DNA from: Siphonodentalium dalli
Taxonomy: Eukaryota > Mollusca > Scaphopoda > Gadilida > Siphonodentaliidae
Assembly (NCBI GenBank): GCA_032622095.1
Contig: CP136066.1
Coordinates: 154,157,152 to 154,221,151, forward strand
Length of the DNA: 64,000 nucleotides
Direction of reading: 5' to 3'
In this document: one piece after another, positions 54,923 to 64,000 of the stretch
How positions within the stretch are numbered: the first letter of the stretch is position 1
Layout: each line of letters starts with the position of its first letter
Program-made: the position numbers and the translations under genes
The notes under the pieces: model-generated
Databases searched by the model: none
What the model was told of the DNA's origin: nothing
Seen by the model: only the letters and a program-made list of their open reading frames with translations

Positions 54923-57900
54923 ATGGCGGCATCTTCAATCAGCAATGAGCATGTAATTACCATCAAGACAATAAATGTAAAAAACATCAAGAGTAACCAG
55001 ATATATACACAGCAACTACTAGATCAATGCGACATCCTAGGTATTCAAGAACATTGGCTATATAAATATCAACAAGGATTTCTGGAAGAATTTCAGGATT
55101 CTCATACAACTTACTCCAAATCAGTTGATGAAGATAACATTATATCACCGCAAGAGGATACGGAGGTGTTGCCACGTTACACAAAAGAGAGAAATTTCCT
55201 GTCACCAAAATGTTGCCAGATGGATCCCCCAATATTATAGTAGTGGAAATATCTGTAGAACCACCGATCTGTTTAATTAATGTGTATATGCCTTCAAGGG
55301 GAGATGCTGATAGTGAAGACAGATTTGGATCATATCTAGATGAAGTCACAGAAATTTCGAAGAAATATAGAGATACCCATATAATAATTTACTGTGGGGA
55401 TTGGAACGCTTCTCTTTTGATGAAAGATAATAACAGGAGAGATGTCAAGCTTGATTGTGCAGCAGATGATATTGGAATGAAGAGTATCGTATGCATGCGG
55501 CCAACATTTTACCACACAAATGAGAGGGACTTGTCTCAAATTGACTACATCTTTATCCACAAGAAATACCAGGAATTACTAATAGATATTGCAATAGCTG
55601 AAAGAAGTGAATTGAATACATCTGATCATGTTCCAGTCACAGGGAAGATTAAATTGATTTTATCCGATGAGAGAAAAGAAGAATGCAATAAAGTACCAGC
55701 CCGTATAAAATGGGAGAATTGCAACCAACAGCTATATGAGGACTATGTAAGATGTCATCTTAAAAGTGGGAAATCACAGTCACAGTTTGATATGGGTCTA
55801 ATGATAGAAGATATCTCCAAAATTCTCAAAACAGCTGCAAAAAAGAGTATTCCGAAGTTCAAAGAGATGGTCAAGGTTAAGAAGAAGGAACGAGTTTGGT
55901 CAGAAGAGATTGCTGCAGCGGTGAAGATGTCTAAGAAATCATTTTGGGAATGGAAGACGCAGGGACGACCTAAATCTCCAACAAATATATTATTGATGAA
56001 TAGAAAAAGGACTTCGAGATTGCTGAGGAGTGCTCAAAGACTGGAGGCTGTTAACAATAGAAAGATGATGATTGAAGAGATTATACAGGCAAAGGGGGAA
56101 AACTCGTCACCATTCTTCAAATTAGTGAATAAACAGCGACAAAATAAATCAACAATCACTAAGGAACTATTTGTCAATGGAAGGACGCTATCATCAAGAG
56201 AAGATACCAGAGAGGGATGGGCAGAGTATTTTGCGAGTTTGGCATCCCCATTGGAGGATCCTTTATTCAATGATACATATGATAAAGAAGTTGACAAGGA
56301 CATATTTGTGATTGAATCTCTCTGCAGTGATCAACATATGCCATTACCGACAATCTCTGAAATTGAAGTTGAAAAGATAATAAGCAGTTTGAAGAATGGG
56401 AAATCAAAAGATCATCTAGGACGTCAAGCAGAGCATATCAAAATGGGAGGGCTGCCGGTCATCAAGTTTTTAACTGACTTCATCAATCAATGTTTTGAAC
56501 AGAAGAAAGTCCCAGATATTTTGAAGATTGGAGTTCTTACACCGGTACATAAGAAAGATGAAAAAATTCTACCAACTAAGTACAGAGGCATCACAGTCAC
56601 TCCTATTGTCCTTAAAGTGATTGAAAATATTCTGATCAAAACATCATCAGAGAAATTAAACCTGACGCAATCCAAGCTTCAAAAAGGATTTACCAAAGGG
56701 GTGTCTGCAACTAATACAGGTGTAATCATCACAGAAGTACTGAATGAAGCAAAGGAATCAAAGAAACCATTACATCTTGTTACGCTTGATACCCAGAAAG
56801 CTTTTGATGTTGTGCCACATACACATCTGATGAGAAGATTATATCTGGATGAGGTACAGGGAGATGAGTGGCTATTGATTAACAACATCTATAAGGACAT
56901 GACGAGAGTAAAATGGGAGAATGAACTGTCTCATCAATTTGATATACAACAGGGAGTGAAACAAGGAGGAGTCTTATCAGGTGTACACCACAAGAGGTTC
57001 AACAATCCAATGCTGCTGAATATTGAGCGTCATTACAACGGTGCGAGGATCGGACATATTCAGATTCCACATACAACATGTGCTGATGATGTAGCACTCT
57101 TGTCTCATGATGGGTCGGAAATGAATGCAATGCTGAAGGAGGTGGAAGATTTCTCACGCTTAAATAGATACAAGATAAATCCGATGAAGAGTGCTGCCTT
57201 ATCACTAAACATGAAAGATATACCTGCATTGGAGTCTTTTATGTTTGAAGAAAACCCGATTGTTGCAGAAAATAAGTTAACACATGTTGGGCTGGAAAGA
57301 AATATTGGAGGAAAGTTAAATGTTGATGAGAGAATCCAGAGAGGACGAAGAACTGTTTATGTGCTGATGGGTGCGGGTCTACATGGAAGAAATGGTATGG
57401 CTCCAAATGTATCAATTAATCTATGGAATGTTTATGTGCTTCCAAGAATGCTATACGGGATTGACTGATACAGTATGACTGATTTGAATTTGCTAGAAAT
57501 TTATCAGAGAAAGGTGCTGAAACAGTTGCAGTATTTACCACCCAGGACTCCTAATGCTGCTGTTTATGCTTTGCTTGGCTGTCTACCGATTGAGGCTGTT
57601 ATCCACTTAAAGATGTTGTCCCTATTCTCTAGTATTATCCATAACAAGGGTTCTGTGGAAATCTCCATTGCCGAAAGACAGCTTGCTATGAATAATTTGG
57701 ACTCTACTAGCTGGTTTGTGTCTAAGAAAGGTTTTGTGGATGTACGAGTTGCCATCAGTTTTTGAAGTAATGGAAAGCCCACTTGATAAGAAGTCCTGGA
57801 AGGAGTTGGTAGACAAGAAGGTGCATGAGCTTTGGGAAGGGAGGATCAAGGAGGATATGAAGTTGAAATCTTCACTGAAGTATTTGAACCCAGATACAGT

Positions 57901-58364
57901 ACAGCTTGGTTCTCCTCATCACTTATGTCAGTTTACACTCCAATGTTCATGATGTTAATTTGGCAGCAATAAAAGCAAGACTCCTGACTGGCACCTATAC
58001 ACTCCAGAGAAATAGATCTGTTTGCAGTCGGCAAAAGGAGAGTTCGGTGTGTCAACTGTGTAAAGATGGAGAAGAAACAAGGGAGCACTTTATCACAGCC
58101 TGCAGGCATGACCGAATGATTAATGCAAGAGAGAATGCAATCAGAAAACTGCAATCTATTATCCCTGACTCTACTCTTACTAACATACTGGCAGATTCTA
58201 ATCTGCTAACTCAGCTCACATTGGACCGTTCAATGTCAGTAATAGCGGAGATGATAGACCTACACATGGATCAGTTGATGTTAAATTCTATTGAGATGTG
58301 GAGCAGACAATATATTGGGAGGCTCCATAGCATCCGCTCCTCAATCCTTACCAGATGTCAGTAG
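54923..58364 (+). pseudogene. Non-LTR retrotransposon ORF2 (endonuclease, RT, zinc knuckle)
   Basis: ORF2 probably starts at ATG 54923, two bases after the ORF1 stop, so the two nearly overlap. APE endonuclease: ILGIQEHWLY (54923-55140 frame), then after a frameshift near 55140 CGDWNAS, QIDYIFIHKK and TSDHVPVTG in the frame 55210-57468. RT: KKDEKILPTKYRGITVTP, LVTLDTQKAFDVVPH (catalytic Asp about residue 527 of that frame), QGGVLSGVHHKRFNNP, and CADD (about 624-627) where YADD or FADD is usual. A TGA at 57466-57468 interrupts the same frame. Two more frameshifts near 57740 and 57920 follow. The last piece, to 58364, has CQLCKDGEETREHFITAC, a zinc knuckle, and ends naturally. About four lesions: recently alive, now dead. 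CR1/L2-group affinity is likely but unproven. Confidence 0.88.
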
Positions 58365-58649
58365 AAGATTCCCATTTCATTATTCCAGTTCTTTACCGAT
58401 CCTAATCATTATATGAAATTCAGATTATATGAAATCAGTGTATATAGAGAATATAAATCAAAGAAATCAAAATTACTCTGACTCAACCGAATCAGAGGTG
58501 CTGCGACAAATAAACGCAGGGATTTACGAAGACAAGACAAGACTGTCTGTTTAATTAGCACAAACAGTCCCAATTTTGCATATGACTATCCTCAGGAGAA
58601 ATAACAGGTTTAGGCCAGGCAAATATGGACATAGGTGTCGCCTGGAGAG
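58365..58649 (+). other. Probable 3' UTR of the non-LTR element
   Basis: Non-coding sequence between the ORF2 stop and the first base that pairs with the right arm of the inverted structure. GACTGTCTGTTTAATTAGCACAAACAGTC near 58540 (read in parts) is a small hairpin. No poly-A or clear tandem tail marks the element's end, so the junction is unresolved. Confidence 0.4.
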
Positions 58650-59863
58650 GGAATTTATGAGACCTATATTTTTGGTTAGCTTAAATACTAAACTTTCGGA
58701 ATCCGTATGTTGAATTTGTCAGATAGGCGGACTTTTTTCTCACCGCGTGGTTTTCTTGAGGCACCCGATGAAAAAATCGGCCATTTTTTAAATGAAGCCG
58801 ACATTTTTGACAGAGCATTTTCACACATTTTGAGAAGAAATATTCGTCCAATTTTGATACCTGAGGGTGGGGCGATAACCAGAGTAGGGTAAAACATGTA
58901 ACCATTGAATCTCGGAATTGCAGTCATGACGTCATGTGACGTCAAATAATATTTTGGGTGAGACAAATATGAGGATTCACGCACAGCGTTGACTTTCGTT
59001 TCTTTTATATCATAACGTAAGACGGGTATGCCACATTGTTTTATACCATGGAAAACTACTGCCAATTGGCTATATTTTGATATATAACTTATCGCTGCAG
59101 GCCGCATTATTTTTTATCAGATGCAGAAAAATCAACCCTCCACCCTAAAGTTAAGATGCGCCATGCTGTGGTATAAAGCACAAATAACTCACGGTTACAT
59201 GTGAACAGGCTTAATCAACACAACGGCCGTTGAAATTCTGCTAAAGAATGTAATAATATATAAGTTTATGTCTACAAACTCGAACATTAATGTAGAAATA
59301 ATATATAATGTACCCCCAGACCCGAAATTTTAATAAATTTTATAATTTTTCCTAAAAAATGATATAAAACGCGTTTTTTTATTTTCTGGAAGCGAAAAAA
59401 AAAGAAAATAATTAGTAAGGGTGGAGATAATTGGTGTATACGGCAATTTCATTCCGCATTAGATTAAAAAAAGACATACTAACGCAATATAGGTGGAAAT
59501 TGTGAAATATGTAAGAACGCACAATTACTTGCTTAAATGGTTTACCTAACAAAGCGGCCGTTGATGAACTGCTAAACTATAGTTTAAGGTATATATTCCG
59601 ATCTACAAACTCGAGCAATAAAGTGAAAATATTACACAGTGCACCTCCTGGCACACAATTTTGATAAAATTTAGGCATTTTTCTCCAAAAATAACCTAAA
59701 GCCATTGTTGTCATCTTATCGGAAGCCATAAAGCGCAGAATGTATCGTGGCGAAGATGTTTGGTGTGTACGATAATTCAATGTCGTTTTTGGATTACAAA
59801 ATGGCTTACTAACCCCAAGATGGCTGCCAATATGGTGGTCAAAATAAATGGTGAAATATGTCA
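58650..59863 (+). mobile_element. Left arm of a ~5.35-kb inverted-repeat structure
   Basis: From GGAATTTATGAGACCTA at 58650 the sequence pairs with the reverse complement of the window's right edge for about 1.2 kb. Landmarks are ACTTTCGGAATCCGTATG, GTCAGATAGGCGGACTTTTT, GATAACCAGAGTA, TGACGTCA(T/A), a GCATTATTTTTTATCA block, CAACGGCCGTTG at 59219 and CCAAGATGGCTGCCAATA at 59815. Inside the arm a ~320-340-bp unit (GCGGCCGTTGA ... CTACAAACTCGA ... GTGCACCTCC/TACCCCCAG) occurs twice. Arms differ by about one base in seven over the 61-codon frame at 58707-58892. Not a known superfamily to me. Confidence 0.8.
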
Positions 59864-62807
59864 TGTTTCACTTTTATCGCCGTCATTGCCGCCATCTAAT
59901 GTCTTACACAAACCAAAGTATTATATTCATGTTACTCCGGGACATGATGCGCAATTCTATTTAAAATTGCTACCTGAATGGTGCCCTTTATTGACGAGTC
60001 TTGCATTCGTGAGCATTCGTGCTCAAGTAATCCGTGTCCCTTGAAATAGGTGGCAATTTGAGCGAGGTATTTACAGATGAACAGGATTGTTTAAAACGAA
60101 GAACCGAGTAATACGTTGAATGCCTTATTGTTATTTATGCCAGTCACCTTTGACATAATCAATATGTAATTATTTAAACCCGATAATAGAAGGTCAATCT
60201 TTCTCAATGAATATTATTCCAAGTGCTGCCAGATATGATGGTACATATGAGGTGGATATGTCGTGGACACCATTATCGAAGTCTGGGCTAGACGGGGTTG
60301 ATGCGGGTTCACACTCCGACTTGATTGGGCGAAAATTAGGACCGATTTTAAAGCTAGATGTGAGATAAGGAACATATCATTGTGCCATCCGATAAATACA
60401 TGACCACTTCGATAAGAAATGATAATTTGTTCACACTCACTGCAGCAACCACATTTGAAGCAATGATTTTGATTCGGAGTCAGTGCCTCCATTAATATGT
60501 TATATATACAATGCATAATTGCTGTACAATAGCGTCGATCCACAGAAGACGGCCGTGCTAACACAGAGTGAATTTTTCCAGACCCTAAATCACCATCGCC
60601 GCTTTCATTAACTAGTGTCCAATAACGCAAAGAAGATGAGATTCAGAAAAAGATAGCGCTCGTCGTACAAAATTAGTCCAGATTTTGCATCTTCCGAAAA
60701 ATGATCTGATCAGTGATAAACATAAGATTAGTCATGTCCAGAATGAGAATCCCTCCTGTGTGTCTAACTTAATTATGCAGTTTCTGTTGAACAAGATCGC
60801 CACGAAGGACCGCTTTATTTGCAATATATGAACGCGATAACCTTCAGAAATATCAAATGTTGTTTCCAACTTGGTGCAAAAGTAAACTTGTCTACGTTAT
60901 GTTACATCTGAACTGGTCATATTCAGACCAGGAGACCTGCTGCTGTTGCAAGTAAAACCCATGTCATTAATGTATCAATCGGGCTGTATTCAATATTCGT
61001 ATTTACAGGCAACTCCGGCGGAAATCAATTTGGAGAATAAATCCTCGTCCCCATATCGTCCCGATTTTACAAAGACTTATGCATGTATTCCCCACACGCT
61101 GTTCACTAAATACTAAACTACGGCTATCGTGTCCAGTTACTGATTTCGCTCAGCACAATCGGAGTTGCTATGGGTGAGTTATCGTAGATCAGATTCTGGT
61201 CTGCACAGAAGCTGTTGCTATATGTCATTTCTGAGATGCAGCGACAAATTACACCAAGACTCGTGATCCCATTTGGTTTTACCCATTTGTACATCAAACA
61301 CTACCACAATATAATATCAGGATACGCACTATACACAGGGTCTACTCACGTCGCGCATAATGTGTTAACTATAGATACATTTGAATTTAACTGTAACACA
61401 TCTGGCGTTAGATATGACGTGTTGGTGGAATTATAATGCTTTAATCATGAACGGCCAAGATCAAAATATGGTATGTTTTCAGACATCCGACCTGCTGGCA
61501 TCAGCAGGTCCCTAACCGCATTACTTTTGGACTTATCTAGAAAGTTATTATACGCTTCCTGGTATCAACCTGTGTGTGGCATGTATACAAATAATTGAAA
61601 TTGTCGTCCTTTTCATTTTAGTATCATAATGAGCTAAGACTTACACTGGGATACCAAAAAGTCCTAAATGTATCAGTCTACATGATAAAATGCCATGCCA
61701 ATACTCTGATCTATATGCTGTGTTCTGAATGTACAGCCTTCCAGAAGTAATCCTACCTACTCATCAGCATAGAAAGATATGGGTAATATGACATCTAGCA
61801 TGGGACAACTGTCCATATTTGTGGTATCTCGTCTTACACGCAATTGTTCAGCCACTTCTGGAAATCACGAGTGCACATGGGGTGACACGAGACTCCAGTA
61901 CCATACTATACAAAGTAACATACAATCGAAATATATAGGGACATAGTTTGACAGTTTTATGTGATTTACCACATCGCTGGTATTTTCGTTGTTGGAAATG
62001 TCCCTTAGAGCCTTGACTTTGCTTTGCAACTTATCTACTGCTAGTACAAGCAAATACCTCCCACCCGCTAAGCAGCTGACAAACTACAAGAGGAAAATCA
62101 ACCAGGTTTCCATCTCCTTGTTTGCGAAATATGTGTCATGGAAAGTAATCCGGTAAATGTTAGAATTCAACGAGTCTATTGCGTGATGATGAAACTGAAC
62201 GAACCTGTATGATGTGACGGTTTGATAATTTGTTGGATATGTCCTCTTGCGGACTGGGCAGCAAATGCTATTGGTCAATGAGATCCATTTATACTTACTT
62301 TTAGAACGGTATACATGAGACCCAATGTATCAGTAGCTCCGTTCTTGTAACCACGCCTCGTTGATAGAGGGTAACTAACGATTTGTATCAATATGAGTTA
62401 TTTGATGAGATATGTCTCCGAATTGGTTAATTGGTTAATTATGTTATTCGCGGTCGCATTTTGTTACAAATAGCCATAGAGAGTGCCAAGTATACTTAAA
62501 TGTCGTGTTATTTATATAACCTACACAATTCCCTTATTCTTTTCGCAAAGATAGTCAGACAGCCATCTGCCTTAAATCAATCATGTTTATGGTGAAATAA
62601 TTTGCACGAAATGCCACCGATTTCGAAGAACAAATCTTACTAAAGCGCGAATTAATGCAAAATGTGTCGATCCTCTCACTCGTGGGTACCAATCTGGTTG
62701 TCATTGCAATAGAACTGACCAATGTTACGTCCTAGTATTGCAAAATGATATGAATATAATAGGACTATTGGTTTTATAGACATTTCATTGCGGCGGTGGT
62801 GTTAATT
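59864..62807. other. Core of the large inverted-repeat structure
   Basis: 2.9 kb without a recognised domain. The longest frame is 60214-60630 on the minus strand (138 codons) with a Cys-rich HCFKCGCCSECEQIIISYRS segment; it could be chance or a relic. Shorter minus frames at 61865-62053 and 62084-62278 are also anonymous. ACCTGCTG...CAGCAGGT is a short palindrome at 61491-61510. If this is an autonomous transposon, its transposase is not of a family I know or has decayed. Confidence 0.4.
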
Positions 62808-64000
62808 GTGGCATGACAGATTTTACAATTTCCATCCATATACCGGCCACCGTATTGGCAGCCATCTTGGGGTTAATATGTCACGTAGTAACCGCCGACG
62901 GCATGAAATTATCGTACATACAAATTTTATCCACCCACGCTGCATTATAGTCTTTATGCATATAAAAATTGGGGCCAGGAGGTGCTTTGTGTACCGGTTT
63001 CACTTAAATTTTCTAGTCGATGGATCGGGATATATATATTACATAAAACTCTAGCAGTTTATCAACGGCCGTTGTGTTAGTTAAGTCATTATGGCAAGTA
63101 ATCGTGCATTCTTACAAATTTCACAATTCCCACCTATATACCGGCCACCATATTGGCAGCCATCTTGGGTTATTAGGCCAGTTTTTAAACAAAGACGGAA
63201 CGAAATTACCGTATACACTAATTATCTCCACCCTTAATACATTATTTTCATTTTTGCCTCCCGGAAGAAGACAAAATGCATTTCAGATTATCTTTTTGGG
63301 GAAAAATTATAAAAACAATTAAAAACTTGAGTCAGGAGGTACATTATGTAATATTGTTACTGGAATGCTCGACCGTGTCGATCTACACATATCTATTAGA
63401 CAATACCTTAGCAGTCCATCAACGGTCGTTGTGTTAATTTCGCAATTTGGCACATAATCGTGCGTTCTGTGTGCCTTACACCACAGCCTGACGCCTCTCA
63501 TCTTTAGGGGGGAGGGTTGATTTTTCTGCCTTTGATAAAAAATAATGCGACCAACAGCGATAAGTGATATATTAGATCGTAGCTAATTGGCAGTAGTTTT
63601 CCATGGTATAAAATAATTGGGCATAACTATCTTACTTCTGATTTTATAAGGAACGAAAGACAACGCTTTGCGTGAATCGTCGTATTCTTCTCACCCTAAA
63701 AATTATTTGACGTCACATGACGTCATGACTCGCTCCGAGATTCAATTGTTACATGTATTACCTTACTCTGGTTATCGCCCCATTCACATGTATCAAAATT
63801 GGACGAACATCTCTTCTCAAAAGGTGTGAATATACTCTGTCAAATATGTCGGCTTTATTTAAAAAATGACCGATTTTATCACCAGGTGTCTCAATAAAAC
63901 CACGCAGTGCGAAAAAAGTCCGCCTATCTGACAAATCCAACATACGGATTCCGAAAGTTAAGTGTTCATGCTAACCAAAAATGTAGGTCTCATAAATTCC
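62808..64000 (-). mobile_element. Right arm of the inverted-repeat structure (cut by window edge)
   Basis: Inverted counterpart of 58650-59863 in the same order: CCATCTTGGGGTTAAT at 62863, CAACGGCCGTTG at 63062, CAACGGTCGTTG at 63420, GGAGGGTTGATTTTTCTGC at 63512, TGACGTCACATGACGTCATGA at 63709 (in parts), CATACGGATTCCGAAAGTTA at 63941 and TAGGTCTCATAAATTCC at the last base. Pairing reaches the window end, so the true terminus and any target duplication lie outside. Confidence 0.8.

Noticed and set aside
60214-60630. 138-codon Cys-rich minus frame as a gene
   Set aside because: No recognised domain, no splice or promoter context, and only a single copy visible; kept only as a note in the core description.

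Overview
The window reads as repeat-rich, AT-rich metazoan nuclear DNA with no recognisable single-copy host gene. Everything I could identify as protein-coding belongs to a transposable element (TE) or a decayed TE gene. A mollusc or other lophotrochozoan is my best guess. The basis is the mix of TEs (Ty3/Gypsy with tRNA-Lys primer site, CR1-like and PHD-finger non-LTR elements, EnSpm-like and Crypton-like genes, abundant TIR/MITE families) and short recurrent motifs I associate with mollusc repeats. This is inference, not proof.

Layout. 1-13 kb: satellite-like modules, TIR and foldback elements, a 30-bp minisatellite of about 27.6 units (3811-4638), hairpins, a CAT/GTC microsatellite. 13-16 kb: two 5'-truncated non-LTR reverse transcriptase fragments, one with a 21-bp target-site duplication. 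16-21 kb: MITEs, a ~0.75-kb direct duplication, piggyBac-type MITEs with TTAA ends. 22-27 kb: a decayed EnSpm/CACTA-like transposase with a nested hairpin insertion, followed by short exon-like pieces all in phase 1. 28.9-31.8 kb: a decayed Crypton-type tyrosine recombinase split by a ~1.5-kb insertion that itself contains a foldback element. 32.7-35.4 kb: a decayed transposase-like protein of a family I cannot name. 37.4-38.8 kb: a 5'-truncated CR1-like element on the minus strand.

39.7-49.9 kb holds a structurally complete Ty3/Gypsy-type retrotransposon on the minus strand: 1108/1111-bp LTRs that are nearly identical (7 substitutions and one 3-bp indel by eye), TAAT duplications, primer binding site and polypurine tract. 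Its pol is broken by frameshifts and in-frame TGA codons, and it has no visible capsid-coding region. 52.5-58.6 kb holds a nearly full-length non-LTR retrotransposon on the plus strand (ORF1 with PHD-like finger and coiled coil; ORF2 with endonuclease, reverse transcriptase and C-terminal zinc knuckle). From 58.65 kb to the window edge lies a very large inverted-repeat structure with ~1.2-kb arms around a ~2.9-kb core that matches nothing I recognise; it is the best candidate here for something undescribed.

The elements do not work together as a pathway. The window is an archaeological stack of nested and neighbouring insertions. Coordinates of repeat boundaries were read by eye and may be off by several bases.
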